DNA of 64,000 nt from an uncultured Flammeovirgaceae bacterium. Lineage in GTDB: Bacteria > Bacteroidota > Bacteroidia > Cytophagales > Cyclobacteriaceae. Below, piece after piece: positions 46,785 to 56,657 of the stretch. The position numbers and the translations under genes are program-made. The number at the start of each line of letters is the position of its first letter. The stretch's first letter is position 1. The notes under the pieces are model-generated. The model worked only from the letters and a program-made list of their open reading frames with translations. It had not been told where the DNA came from and did no database searches. Location of the stretch: positions 1 to 64,000 of the forward strand of contig CAJWQD010000004.1 in the NCBI GenBank assembly GCA_913045135.1, in the 5' to 3' direction.

Positions 46785-48296
46785 TTAGACATCTTTTGAG
46801 GTGTGATCTTCAATATTAAGCATACTGCTGATCAAGTCTTTGAACTGAAGTCCCTCTTCAAGGATGTGCTTACTAAGCACACTATATTCTGCTAAACCGT
46901 GTAAGGCCAACTCCATCAAAAACAGCCGATAAGCCTCCGATTCATTAGCATATGTTTTATTTACTAAATCCGCAAGTCCAGGTACAGTATTCAAACAAGA
47001 TCTGTATTCAGAATCGCTTGCATCTAATATTAAATCTACCATATTCCCTTTTCCAAACCATTCTGAAATAGCTCGATATGGGCTATTATTTTTTTTACTT
47101 TTTCTGATATCTTCAGGATCTGGAAAAAATTTAACAAATTGAGCCCTAATAGCCTTACTGATTAAGTTGGCAGCTACAATACCTGGGCCTTCTTGTTCTC
47201 CCTCGTAGACCAGTTCTACTTTACCCGTTATTCCTGGAATAACCCCAACAAAATCTGTCACTCGGACAGTCGTCTTATCCATTCCATTCTTAATCATTCT
47301 ACGCTCAGCAGCGCTGATTAAATTTTCATAAGCAGAAATGGTAAGTCTTGCTGATACTCCACTTTTGGCATCAACATACTCACTTTCCCGAGCTTCAAAA
47401 GCAATTTGCTCAACCAAATCCTTTACCAACTCAAAAGACCGTACCCCTTGCTGTTGTTCGTATTCAAATTGTGCTTCTTGCTGGGTTATCTTCTTACCTA
47501 TCTCTAAGCTTTTGGGATAATGAGTAATAATCTGACTATCAATTCGATCTTTTAAGGGCGTAACTATGCTACCTCTGTTAGTGTAGTCTTCTGGATTTGC
47601 CGTAAATACAAATTGAATATCCATGGGCAATCGCAACTTAAAACCCCTTATTTGAATATCTCCTTCTTGGAGAATATTAAACAGAGCTACCTGAATACGG
47701 GCTTGTAAATCTGGAAGTTCATTGATCACAAATATAGATCTATTAGATCTTGGAATTAGGCCATAATGAATGACTCTCTGGTCCGCATATGAAAGCTTCA
47801 AACTCGCGGCCTTGATAGGGTCAATATCTCCAATAAGATCAGCTATGGAAACATCAGGAGTCGCTAATTTTTCTGTATATCGCTCATTTCTATTTAACCA
47901 GGAGATACCCGTATGATCGCCCTGGTCCTTTAGCTTATTCAAGGCGTAATGAGAAATAGGTCTGAATGGATCATCATTCAGTTCTGACCCTTCTACAACA
48001 GGTATCCATTGGTCAAGCAGATTTACCATCAACCGAGCTATTCGGGTTTTGGCCTGTCCCCGAAGGCCTAGAAAATTAATGTTGTGCCTTGCTAAAATTG
48101 CCCTTTCAATGTCTGGAATTACCGTATATTCATAGCCCCAAATCCCGTGAAAAACTGATTTCCTCTCTTTTAGAGATCGTAACAAATTTTTTCTTAGTTC
48201 TTCTTTTATACCGATCGACGCATAACCTGACGCCTTCAACTCTTTTAGTGTTTTAATCGCTAATAATTCTTTTTCTGGTAGGTCGTAATAAGTCAT
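46785..48296 (-). CDS. MoxR/magnesium-chelatase-like AAA+ ATPase
   Basis: A 503 aa protein. The Walker A region is NFLGLRGQAKTRIARLM (GxxGxxKT), the Walker B-like strand reads RSIFVINELPDL with Asn where Asp is usual, and sensor motifs follow (IQFVFTANPEDY, TPLKDRIDSQI). The helical C-terminal part includes SARLTISAYENLISAAERRM. This protein is usually annotated as a magnesium chelatase in Bacteroidota, but no chlorophyll genes are present, and the partner is a VWA protein 5 bp upstream. The pair resembles MoxR-VWA chaperone systems. The substrate is unknown. Confidence 0.85.
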   Translation of the reverse strand: MTYYDLPEKELLAIKTLKELKASGYASIGIKEELRKNLLRSLKERKSVFHGIWGYEYTVIPDIERAILARHNINFLGLRGQAKTRIARLMVNLLDQWIPVVEGSELNDDPFRPISHYALNKLKDQGDHTGISWLNRNERYTEKLATPDVSIADLIGDIDPIKAASLKLSYADQRVIHYGLIPRSNRSIFVINELPDLQARIQVALFNILQEGDIQIRGFKLRLPMDIQFVFTANPEDYTNRGSIVTPLKDRIDSQIITHYPKSLEIGKKITQQEAQFEYEQQQGVRSFELVKDLVEQIAFEARESEYVDAKSGVSARLTISAYENLISAAERRMIKNGMDKTTVRVTDFVGVIPGITGKVELVYEGEQEGPGIVAANLISKAIRAQFVKFFPDPEDIRKSKKNNSPYRAISEWFGKGNMVDLILDASDSEYRSCLNTVPGLADLVNKTYANESEAYRLFLMELALHGLAEYSVLSKHILEEGLQFKDLISSMLNIEDHTSKDV

Positions 48297-48301
48297 ATGA
48301 A

Positions 48302-49417
48302 CTAGAAATTTTTCCGTCGATTCTTTTTGTAGTCTTCAAAAATAAGATGGCCCAAGCCTTGCAAGCTACTATAATAAGCATTGCCATTATTTATTTGGGT
48401 AAACTCTTGTACAAACTGCTTTAAGTAAGAGTCTGAGGCAATCATAAAAGTAGTTATAGGTATATGGTTCCTTCTGCACTGCGCTGCCAGATTAAAAGTT
48501 TTGTTCATAATCTTGGGATCTAAACCAAAACTATTTTTATAATATTTAATGCCCACCTTCATACATGTTGGTTTACCATCGGTGATCATGAAAATTTGTT
48601 TATTCTTATTTTTTTTTCGTTTTAGAATGTCTATTGCCAGTTCCAGGCCCGCAATCGTGTTGGTATGATAAGGACCCACTTGTAAAAAGGGTAAGTCTTT
48701 GACCTCAATTTGCCAAGCATCATTACCAAATACAATAATGTCAAGGGTATCCTTAGGATATTTTTGGGTAACTAACTCAGTTAAAGCCATGGCTACTTTT
48801 TTTGCTGGTGTAATCCGATCCTCTCCATATAATATCATAGAATGGCTTATATCAATCATTAAAACTGTTGACGTTTGGGCCTTAAAATCCTTGTCTTGAA
48901 TTTCTAAATCTTTTTCAGTCAATCTGAATTCTTCAGCGCCATTATTTATCTGTGCGTTTTTTAAACTTTCAGTTAGTGCAATTTGATCTAGTGGATCTCC
49001 AAACTGAAATTCCCTAAAATCTGTAGTCGTCTCATCTCCTTGACCAAAATGAGGAGTTTTATGATCTCCTTTAGAACCTTTTTTAAGTTTTCCAAAAATT
49101 TCGTCTAAAGCATTTTTTCTAATTTTTTGTTCTGATTTAGCGGTAACCTCAAAATTACCCTCTTCATCACCTGCCTTAATATAGCCTTGATCTTTTAAAT
49201 CATCTACAAAATTTCCCATACCATAATCATTAGCCATAAAATTATATTGTCGATTTAAATTATCTAGCCAATTGATCGTTTCTGAGATATCCCCTCCAGT
49301 AATAACCATTAATTGCAAAAAAATATCTAGCAGGCTTTTAAATGACCCTTTTTTAGGTATTTTTTCAGGTATATATTCAGTAAATCGGTATCCGATCATA
49401 TTATTTTTTTCAATCAA
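48302..49417 (-). CDS. VWA domain-containing protein, partner of the MoxR-like ATPase
   Basis: A 371 aa cytoplasmic protein without signal or membrane segment. The N-terminal half is helical and charged (LLDIFLQLMVITGGDISETINWLDNLNRQYNF). The C-terminal half is a von Willebrand A domain with an intact MIDAS motif (VLMIDISHSMILYGEDR), KYPKDTLDIIVFGNDAW and a second metal-site acid in KQIFMITDGKPTC. It is the first gene of the VWA-ATPase-AlbA_2 group. VWA proteins paired with AAA+ ATPases act as adaptors that bring the ATPase to a client. The client is unknown. Confidence 0.85.
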   Translation of the reverse strand: MIEKNNMIGYRFTEYIPEKIPKKGSFKSLLDIFLQLMVITGGDISETINWLDNLNRQYNFMANDYGMGNFVDDLKDQGYIKAGDEEGNFEVTAKSEQKIRKNALDEIFGKLKKGSKGDHKTPHFGQGDETTTDFREFQFGDPLDQIALTESLKNAQINNGAEEFRLTEKDLEIQDKDFKAQTSTVLMIDISHSMILYGEDRITPAKKVAMALTELVTQKYPKDTLDIIVFGNDAWQIEVKDLPFLQVGPYHTNTIAGLELAIDILKRKKNKNKQIFMITDGKPTCMKVGIKYYKNSFGLDPKIMNKTFNLAAQCRRNHIPITTFMIASDSYLKQFVQEFTQINNGNAYYSSLQGLGHLIFEDYKKNRRKNF

Positions 49418-49467
49418 AAAACATTAATTGTTACAAATAAATTTCATTTATAACAAAATAATAAAAA

Positions 49468-50592
49468 TTATAAATTAGTGCAGGCGGCTTCGTAGGCTTT
49501 CTCATACATAGGCATGATTTCAGATAATTCAAATAATAATGCCTTTTTATAAGCCGCTGCCTTAAATTTCGATAAATTATCTTTATGCAGTACATGTAGT
49601 GTTTTTTGCACCATATCCTCGATATCTCCCACATTGCAAGTATACCCGGTAACTCCATTTTGGTTCAATTCGAGCAGTCCCCCAACATTTGTGCTAATAA
49701 GAGGCACTTGACAGGCCATTGCTTCTAAGGCCGCTAAACCAAAACTTTCTTTTTCAGAGGTCATTATAAATAAATCGCATACTGAGAGAATTTCTTCAAC
49801 ATTGGACATTTTGCCAAGAAACCGTACATCTTGAATACTACAGGCCTCACGAGTTATTTTTTCCATTTCAGACCTCTCGGGCCCATCACCCACCAATAGT
49901 AGCTTGACCGGCATATGTTTATTGACCTTACAAAATACACTGATTACGTCTTGTACCCGCTTTACCTTTCTAAAATTAGAAATATGTACCATAAGCCTTT
50001 CCCCATTGGGACATATTGCCCTTTTAAAATGATCTTTATGCTGCTTTTTAAACTTTTCAATATCCACAAAATTTGGAATCACTTTTATTTTTTTTTGAAT
50101 ATTAAAGAGTAAATAAGTGTCACTTCTCAGCGAATTTGAAACTGCCGTGACCACATCTGATTGATTGATGGCATAAGTTACCACCGAGGCATAAGTAGCC
50201 TCTTTACCCACCAAAGTAATATCTGTACCATGTAAAGTGGTTACTATTGGAATGGAAATCCCCTTAGTTGCTAATATTTGTTTTGCCAAAAGACCTGCAG
50301 ATGCATGTGGAATGGCATAATGGACATGTAGCAAATCTAATTTTTCATATTCAACTACATCTACCATTCTTGCAGCCAAAGCAATCTCATAAGGAGGATG
50401 TTCAAACAAAGGATAATCTTTAACAGAAACCTCATGGTAAAAAAGATTCTCACTCAAAAAGTCTAATCTAGTGGGCTGAGCATAAGTGATAAAATGAATC
50501 TTATGCCCTTTTTTGGCAAGACCCATCCCCAACTCCGTAGCCATCACTCCACTGCCTCCGTAAGTGGGATAGCAAACAATTCCTATTTTCAT
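49468..50592 (-). CDS. bshA: N-acetyl-alpha-D-glucosaminyl L-malate synthase BshA
   Basis: A 374 aa GT4 glycosyltransferase. The N-terminal MKIGIVCYPTYGGSGVMATELG and HVHYAIPHASAG, the mid-protein TTLHGTDITLVG and the C-terminal EKESFGLAALEAMACQVPLISTNVGG match BshA closely. It joins UDP-GlcNAc and L-malate, the first step of bacillithiol synthesis, in the cytoplasm. BshB and BshC are not in the window. It is a lone gene with a 394 bp gap upstream and follows no obvious operon; the VWA gene starts 50 bp downstream of its stop. Confidence 0.93.
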   Translation of the reverse strand: MKIGIVCYPTYGGSGVMATELGMGLAKKGHKIHFITYAQPTRLDFLSENLFYHEVSVKDYPLFEHPPYEIALAARMVDVVEYEKLDLLHVHYAIPHASAGLLAKQILATKGISIPIVTTLHGTDITLVGKEATYASVVTYAINQSDVVTAVSNSLRSDTYLLFNIQKKIKVIPNFVDIEKFKKQHKDHFKRAICPNGERLMVHISNFRKVKRVQDVISVFCKVNKHMPVKLLLVGDGPERSEMEKITREACSIQDVRFLGKMSNVEEILSVCDLFIMTSEKESFGLAALEAMACQVPLISTNVGGLLELNQNGVTGYTCNVGDIEDMVQKTLHVLHKDNLSKFKAAAYKKALLFELSEIMPMYEKAYEAACTNL

Positions 50593-50986
50593 TTTTTTAA
50601 ATTAAGTTAAAAATGCTTTTCTCAAAGATTTTTCACTATATCTTCAGTCCATGTACCTAAAGTAAATATTAAATTAACTCAACAAAGTGTTGATCGAATT
50701 TGTGAGATTTTAAAAATAAGTCCAAAGTCTTATATACTTGCTAAACATAAACAAACTCAAAAATTCATATTTTGTCTCATTATTTCATTCTTATATTTCA
50801 TTTTTAAAGTAAATTAATGTTTTGGAAACAGCCTTCACAATATTTAAATAAATTTGTAGAAATGAAGGTCAATTATAATCGTTATTTTCTCTACCAATTC
50901 ATAGAAAATATATTGCTCCAAAATATCATTTCCTATCTTGCCAAAGGTAGGGTATTATAAAAATATCAAAAATGAATTAGTTTAAA
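50593..50986. other. Intergenic region between divergent bshA and the mutL group
   Basis: AT-rich, no coding frame seen. A TAAATTTG at 50849-50856 fits the Bacteroidota -7 pattern TAnnTTTG, with TTTG at 50821-50824. The spacing of 24 nt is a little long, so a promoter for the mutL group here is only a weak guess. Confidence 0.3.
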
Positions 50987-51316
50987 ATGAAGTTACCCTC
51001 TTTTGTTAAATTGCCCGGACATAAAAAATTTAACATCACTCCGCGCTACTATGATCCCATAAAAGAAGAAATAGTGGAGCGGACAGAGATGATTAGAAGA
51101 GAGATGTCAGGAGAAGAAGATTTTGGGTTAGGTGCGCACAAAATTACGTTTGATCGAAGATCCAGTCAGGGACCTAATACTTCAGGATTACAAATAGTGA
51201 TCGCTCTTGGTTTAAGCTTGGGTTTAATAGGTTGGCTTTATTTTGGAAATTCTATTTTACATCTCCTCTGGCTTATTATTCCCCTCTTTTTAATTTTTAA
51301 GTTTAAAAAAAAGTAA
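50987..51316 (+). CDS. Small conserved protein upstream of mutL, membrane-associated
   Basis: A 109 aa protein with a charged N-terminal half (LPGHKKFNITPRYYDPIKEEIVERTEMIRREMSG) and two close hydrophobic stretches at the C-terminus (LQIVIALGLSLGLIGWLYF, LHLLWLIIPLFLIFKF). Small proteins of this shape often precede mutL in Bacteroidota and are sometimes mislabelled as riboflavin synthase beta. It has no catalytic motif. Its stop is 10 bp before mutL. Function unknown. Confidence 0.75.
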   Translation: MKLPSFVKLPGHKKFNITPRYYDPIKEEIVERTEMIRREMSGEEDFGLGAHKITFDRRSSQGPNTSGLQIVIALGLSLGLIGWLYFGNSILHLLWLIIPLFLIFKFKKK

Positions 51317-51326
51317 ATAAGCGCTA

Positions 51327-53150
51327 ATGCAAGACATCATTAATATACTTCCCGATCACATTGCGAATCAAATTGCCGCTGGTGAAGTCGTTCAAAGGCC
51401 AGCCTCAGCCTTAAAAGAACTCCTAGAAAATAGTATTGATGCTGGTGCTCAAGAAATTCAGGTATATGTAAAAGAGGCTGGTAAGACTCTCATTCAAGTG
51501 GTAGATGACGGTAGAGCTATGTCTGAAAAAGACGCCATCCTGTGTTTCGAAAGGCATGCAACTTCCAAAATAAAAGATGCCAAAGATTTATTTATGCTAA
51601 AATCAATGGGGTTTCGAGGGGAAGCCCTTGCCTCGATTGCCGCGGTTGCGCAGGTAGAGTTAAAAACAAAGCCTAGTGAACTTGAGCTAGGGGTTTTAAT
51701 CAATGTTGAAGCAAGTGATATTCGTAAAAAAGAGGCCATTACCATGCAAAATGGGACTAGCTTGTCCGTTAAAAATCTTTTTTTTAATATTCCTGCTCGA
51801 AGAAATTTTTTAAAAAGTAATCCTGTTGAGTTTCGACATATTCACGATGAATTTCAAAGAATTTCCATTGGTCATGCCGGTATTAAATTTTCATTATATC
51901 ACAATGACGAAGAAGTTTACAACTTAGATGACGATAAATTAAGTAAACGCATCGTACAAATTTTTGGAAAAAACTATCAACAGCAACTTATCCCATGTAA
52001 AGAAGAAACAACATCAGTCAAAGTGAAAGGCTATATTGGTAAACCTACTTTTGCAAAAAAAACCAGAGGAGAGCAATTTTTTTTTGTAAATAATCGATTC
52101 ATTAAAAATCATTACCATCATCATGCAGTATTAAAAGCATTCGACGGACTATTAAAACCGGAATCACATCCTTTTTATGTACTATTCATCGAAATTGATC
52201 CTAAAGAAGTAGATGTAAATGTGCATCCGACCAAAACAGAGGTTAAATTCACCGATGATCGCTTGCTTTATGGTGTAATTGTCGCTGCCGTGCGCCATGC
52301 CTTGGCTGCTTCAAATATCATACCCTCAATAGACTTCGAAACTGATGTTAATTTTACTTTGATTCCCCCACGAATAAATGATTATCGGCTATCTGACTCA
52401 GATAAAAAATATACGGAGTTCAGAAATATTCCAAGCTCTAGTAGTTCGTCAAAAAACTGGGAATTATTATACAAAAATGCTCATAATGAAGAGCTGAAAA
52501 GCAGAGAACAAGCTATAAATGAACTTCAAAAGCAGGATCGAATTCTTCTGAACAGTGATGCTCATTCTGGTCTTCAAAAAAGTTTACCCAATCCTCAAAC
52601 CCTCTGTATCCATAACCGCTTCCTCTTGCGTCAAGTGAAAAGTGGCATGGTACTAATTGATCAGAGTGCGGCACATGAGAGAATTCTGTATGAACGATAT
52701 CTTGAAAATTTTTCCCATAACAAAGGTGTTTCACAGTCTTGCTTATTCCCCAATCAACTTTCTCTCAATCCTGCAGATTTCGATCTGATTTTTTCAATGA
52801 AGAATGAAATTCAAATGCTCGGTTTTGAATTTGAACCTTTTGGTAAAAACTGTATTGTCATCAATGGTGTCCCTCCTGAAATTGGTAAACTATCTGAAAA
52901 AGATCTTTTTGAAGATTTAATAGAACAATTTAAGATGAATCAATCAGAAATCACTCTCAATAAAACCGAAAATCTAGCACGCTCTATGGCGAAGCGTACC
53001 GCTGTAAAAATCAGTGAAAAATTAAGCTCAGAAGAAATTTCCAAAATTTTTGACTTATTGTTTGCCTGCAAACAACCCAATTATACTCCAGATGGTCAGG
53101 CAACTTTTGTAGTTTTAAGTATAGATAAAATTAGAGCACTTTTCAATTAA
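51327..53150 (+). CDS. mutL: DNA mismatch repair protein MutL
   Basis: A 607 aa protein of normal length. The GHKL ATPase shows ELLENSIDAGAQ (Asn box), RHATSKI, GFRGEALASIAAVA and GTSLSVKNLFFNIPARRNFLK. The C-terminal dimerisation/endonuclease domain has VLIDQSAAHERILYE and CKQPNYTPDGQ. MutL couples MutS recognition to strand processing. Two departures are notable: the DxGxG motif reads DDGRAM (residues 60-65), so its last glycine is alanine, and the endonuclease motif has DQSA where DQHA is canonical. The gene is otherwise intact, and rhomboid genes follow 5 bp downstream. Confidence 0.97.
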   Translation: MQDIINILPDHIANQIAAGEVVQRPASALKELLENSIDAGAQEIQVYVKEAGKTLIQVVDDGRAMSEKDAILCFERHATSKIKDAKDLFMLKSMGFRGEALASIAAVAQVELKTKPSELELGVLINVEASDIRKKEAITMQNGTSLSVKNLFFNIPARRNFLKSNPVEFRHIHDEFQRISIGHAGIKFSLYHNDEEVYNLDDDKLSKRIVQIFGKNYQQQLIPCKEETTSVKVKGYIGKPTFAKKTRGEQFFFVNNRFIKNHYHHHAVLKAFDGLLKPESHPFYVLFIEIDPKEVDVNVHPTKTEVKFTDDRLLYGVIVAAVRHALAASNIIPSIDFETDVNFTLIPPRINDYRLSDSDKKYTEFRNIPSSSSSSKNWELLYKNAHNEELKSREQAINELQKQDRILLNSDAHSGLQKSLPNPQTLCIHNRFLLRQVKSGMVLIDQSAAHERILYERYLENFSHNKGVSQSCLFPNQLSLNPADFDLIFSMKNEIQMLGFEFEPFGKNCIVINGVPPEIGKLSEKDLFEDLIEQFKMNQSEITLNKTENLARSMAKRTAVKISEKLSSEEISKIFDLLFACKQPNYTPDGQATFVVLSIDKIRALFN

Positions 53151-53155
53151 TACAC

Positions 53156-53956
53156 ATGTTTGGAAGATTAACCCCTACGGTCAAGTATATTTTAGTTATT
53201 AATGCGGGCATCTTTGTTTTGCAATCTTTATTGAACCTTCCATTATCCTATTGGTTGGGATTACGTGTGATTTTTTCTGACCACTTCGCTTTGCATCAAT
53301 TTATCACCTATATGTGGATTCATGCCAACTTCAGCCATCTATTAGGCAATATGTTTGCTGTTTTTGTTTTTGGACCACTGCTTGAACAAACGTTTGGACA
53401 AAAAAATTTCCTCATTTTTTATTTGGCCTGTGGTATTGGAGCGGGTATTCTCTTTGGTGCTGCCAATTTTGTTGAACAACATCAATTAAAAACAGACACG
53501 GAAAGGTATTTGGCCAATCCAAATCCCGATGCCTTTAGCTTGTATATAGCTGAATACAAGTCTCGTCAATTCAACCTGCAAAATTTGGCTAAGCTCGCAG
53601 ATGGATATTATGAAAATCCACAAGATCTTTATTATAGAAATCAAACCAAGAGCGCAGTATCGCAAATATTTAATCTTAAAACAAATATTCCAATGGTTGG
53701 TGCCTCAGGAGCGATTTATGGAATACTGATGGCCTTTGCAATGCTATTTCCAAACTTGGAACTCATACTTTTATTTCCACCTATACCTATTCGAGCGAAA
53801 TATTTGGTTTTCATTTATGGGGCCATAGAACTTTACTCAGAATTAAATCGTTCAGAAGATGATAATGTCGCACATTTAGCTCATTTAAGTGGTATGCTGA
53901 TTGCCTTCATCCTTGTTCGAATTTGGACCAATAACAAAACCATTAAACCCTATTGA
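53156..53956 (+). CDS. Rhomboid family intramembrane serine protease
   Basis: A 266 aa polytopic membrane protein. It has the rhomboid HANFSHLLGNMFAVFVFGPLLEQTFG block, catalytic serine in GASGAIYGILMAF and catalytic histidine in HLAHLSGMLIAF. An insert of about 70 residues lies between TM4 and the GASG helix, which is common in Bacteroidota homologues. It cleaves membrane-protein segments within the bilayer; the substrate is unknown. It overlaps the second rhomboid gene by 4 bp. Confidence 0.93.
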   Translation: MFGRLTPTVKYILVINAGIFVLQSLLNLPLSYWLGLRVIFSDHFALHQFITYMWIHANFSHLLGNMFAVFVFGPLLEQTFGQKNFLIFYLACGIGAGILFGAANFVEQHQLKTDTERYLANPNPDAFSLYIAEYKSRQFNLQNLAKLADGYYENPQDLYYRNQTKSAVSQIFNLKTNIPMVGASGAIYGILMAFAMLFPNLELILLFPPIPIRAKYLVFIYGAIELYSELNRSEDDNVAHLAHLSGMLIAFILVRIWTNNKTIKPY

Positions 53957-54885
53957 TTATGTATGCAAGTGAAAATCTACTTGATGAATTCAAAAATGCT
54001 TGGAATAAGCCAAACAATGCTATTGCACAAATAATAATCATCAACACTATAGTTTTCTTGGTAATGCTGACTTTAAGCATATTCTTGAAACTAAGTGGTG
54101 AAGCTGAAATCTACAGGTCTATTCAGGAATTATTGATGCTACCCTCGGATCTCAGGTTATTTTTATTTCAACCATGGTCGATCATAACTTATTTCTTTTT
54201 ACACGCTGATTTATTTCATATTTTATTCAATATGCTAGTACTATATTGGTTTGGAAAACTAATTGTTGAGTATTTAGGCAGCGACAAAGTGATTTCCCTT
54301 TATGTGCTCGGAGGACTTGCTGGTGGATTGCTTTATTTGATTATATATAATACTCTCCCCTTTTATGAAAGTCAGCAAATTTCTAGAATGCTGGGTGCTT
54401 CCGCCGGAGTGTATGCCGTTATTACGGCCGCGGCAACCTTACTACCTAATTATACCTTCCATTTGCTTTTGATTGGACCGGTAAAAATTAAATATATTGC
54501 CCTTTTTTATATTGTTTTATCTTTTTCTCAAACTGTAGGTGCAAATGCAGGTGGCGAATGGGCACATTTGGCTGGAGCTGCTATAGGCTATATCTACATT
54601 AGGCGAATACAAAAAGGTCAAGATCTTGGTCATTGGATCCCTCAAATTATTAGCTTTTTCAAAAGTTTTGTCAATCAGCCTTCAAAAATTAAAGTTACCC
54701 ACAGAAGTAGACCTAAAAAAAAGACCAAAGCAGCTACTAAAGAAAATCACCCAACATGGTCCCCAAGCAACCTAAGTTCAGAACAAGACGAAATAGACAC
54801 AATTTTAGATAAAATATCACAAAAAGGCTACGAGAGCCTGACCAAGGAAGAAAAACAAAAGCTTTTTAACGCCAGTAAAAAATAA
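53953..54885 (+). CDS. Rhomboid family protease with C-terminal DUF6576-like tail
   Basis: A 310 aa membrane protein translated from an overlapping start. It has FFLHADLFHILFNMLVLYWFGKL, the active-site serine in GASAGVYAVITAA and histidine in EWAHLAGAAIGY. A basic linker of Lys/Arg/Ser then leads to a short acidic-helical tail (EQDEIDTILDKISQKGYESLTKEEKQKLF) of the DUF6576 type found on Bacteroidota rhomboids. It converges on rlmN with a 2 bp gap. Confidence 0.92.
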   Translation: MIMYASENLLDEFKNAWNKPNNAIAQIIIINTIVFLVMLTLSIFLKLSGEAEIYRSIQELLMLPSDLRLFLFQPWSIITYFFLHADLFHILFNMLVLYWFGKLIVEYLGSDKVISLYVLGGLAGGLLYLIIYNTLPFYESQQISRMLGASAGVYAVITAAATLLPNYTFHLLLIGPVKIKYIALFYIVLSFSQTVGANAGGEWAHLAGAAIGYIYIRRIQKGQDLGHWIPQIISFFKSFVNQPSKIKVTHRSRPKKKTKAATKENHPTWSPSNLSSEQDEIDTILDKISQKGYESLTKEEKQKLFNASKK

Positions 54886-54887
54886 AA

Positions 54888-55919
54888 TTAATTTTTGTTG
54901 GCTAACTGTCCACAGGCAGCATCAATATCCTTACCCCTGCTCCTTCTCACATTTACTATAAGTTTCTTTGACTTCAAAAAATTTGCAAATTCATCCAATT
55001 TATCTTTAGTCGTATTTTGATATTGAGCTTCAGTGATTTGATTGTATTCAATAATGTTAATTTTGGAGGGAATAGATTTAGCAAAATGCCATAACTCCTC
55101 AGCATCATTGAGACTATCATTAAAATTATCGAAAACAATGTATTCAAAAGTAATTCGATTTCCTGTTTGCTGATAAAAATAAAGCAAAGCCTCCTTCAAT
55201 ACTTCCAACGTATTGGTTTCATTAATAGGCATTATTTGATTTCGCTTCAAATCATTGGCCGCATGCAAAGACAAAGCTAGGTTGAATTTGACTTGATCGT
55301 CAGCAAGCTTGATAATCATCTTTGCAATACCTGCTGTAGAAACCGTGATCCGCTTTGGAGACATATTAAGCCCATCTGATGCAGTAATCCTCTCAATCCC
55401 TGTCAAAACATTGTTATAGTTGAGCAAAGGCTCACCCATCCCCATAAAAACAATATTGCTTAGCGGTAAATCAAAATACTTTCGGGCTTGCTTGTCTATT
55501 TCAACTACTTGATCATAAATTTCTGCTGAATCTAAATTTCGTTTTCGATCCATGTAACCAGTAGCACAAAATTTACAACTGAGTGAACATCCTACTTGAG
55601 AAGAAATACAGGCGGTCATGCGATCCTCTGCCGGTATCAAAACCCCTTCTACCAAAGTTTTATCATGAAGAGCGAAGGCAAGTTTTATGGTTCCGTCATT
55701 CGACTTTTGATCTGCCCGCACGGTGATAGGAAAAATATCAAAATCTTCAGCTAATTGTGTACGCATCAATAGGGAAAGATTGGACATTTCAGCAAAAGTA
55801 TGTGCCGACTTAACCCATAACCATTCCCAAATTTGTTTCGCACGAAATATCGGTAATCTTTTTTTCAATACGTATTCTTTCAATTCGTTCAGTCCTAATT
55901 TTCGGATGTCATTTTTCAT
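54888..55919 (-). CDS. rlmN: 23S rRNA (adenine-C2-)-methyltransferase RlmN
   Basis: A 343 aa radical SAM enzyme with the cluster motif CSLSCKFCATG, the preceding GVLIPAEDRMTACISSQVGC, GMGEPLLNYNNV, and the C-terminal DIDAACGQL cysteine that forms the methyl-transfer intermediate partner. It methylates A2503 of 23S rRNA, and A37 of some tRNAs. Length and motifs are normal. It is transcribed leftward against the mutL-rhomboid group. Confidence 0.97.
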   Translation of the reverse strand: MKNDIRKLGLNELKEYVLKKRLPIFRAKQIWEWLWVKSAHTFAEMSNLSLLMRTQLAEDFDIFPITVRADQKSNDGTIKLAFALHDKTLVEGVLIPAEDRMTACISSQVGCSLSCKFCATGYMDRKRNLDSAEIYDQVVEIDKQARKYFDLPLSNIVFMGMGEPLLNYNNVLTGIERITASDGLNMSPKRITVSTAGIAKMIIKLADDQVKFNLALSLHAANDLKRNQIMPINETNTLEVLKEALLYFYQQTGNRITFEYIVFDNFNDSLNDAEELWHFAKSIPSKINIIEYNQITEAQYQNTTKDKLDEFANFLKSKKLIVNVRRSRGKDIDAACGQLANKN

Positions 55920-56657
55920 CTTGGCGAAGTTAGAGGAATATATTATACTTCTACTTATGAAGTGCGGATCTCGTGAATCAGTCCCCCGGAAGCTGAGAGA
56001 ATCATTAACATTAATTTAAATTGACCAATGATATCGGTAGCAAATATTTCATATTAATTATTCATGTCTAGGTGATTTTTTGTATTATTCAATAGCATAG
56101 CCCTACAATCGGATATTCTTATTTCTTCAGGATAATTATTAATAGGAGCATAATATTTTTTTGCTTTTCAACCCCTTTTTAAAAAATATTTAATCCGTGA
56201 GGCTTATTAAACCTAAAGTAAATCATTAAAATACTATTACATCATCGAATTACTAAAGGTCAAAACCATGACAATTAAATATACTTATATTATACTGTTT
56301 TATTGAGTTTTCCAACGAAGTAAGGAAAGTAAATTGGAAATAAAAACTGCAAATAACCTTTCATAAAAAAATGAGTACGGTTCAACAATTAACTTCAGTT
56401 CAAAAAAAATTAACATATCAACCAATCCAATAGAAAAAATTTTAAAGTAAAATTGACCAACTAATAATTTTACTAAAATAAAAGTAATATATCTGTTAAA
56501 ATTCGTTTTAAGATCGCCTTATTATTATATGAACCCCCAGAGTTTATCTTTTCGCTCGGCCTCAATATTTTTTCTCAAATATGTACAACCCTTTTTATAT
56601 CGGTATCCAATCATAAATTAATTTTTTATTGCTCTAGTTTTCGATAGATTAGCTAGC
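55920..56657. other. Intergenic region upstream of the TRAP permeases, no gene recognised
   Basis: About 740 bp of AT-rich sequence. I read both strands and found no coherent protein piece, in particular no remnant of a DctP-type binding protein. The TRAP operon promoter should lie near its 3' end, and the rlmN promoter near its 5' end. Neither can be placed with confidence. Confidence 0.4.

Noticed and set aside
46785-48296. Possible magnesium chelatase for (bacterio)chlorophyll synthesis
   Set aside because: No pigment genes nearby, and the partner is a VWA protein without the BchD layout; a MoxR-like chaperone fits better.
56020-56657. Possible DctP remnant before the TRAP permeases
   Set aside because: I read both strands and found no stretch resembling a binding protein.
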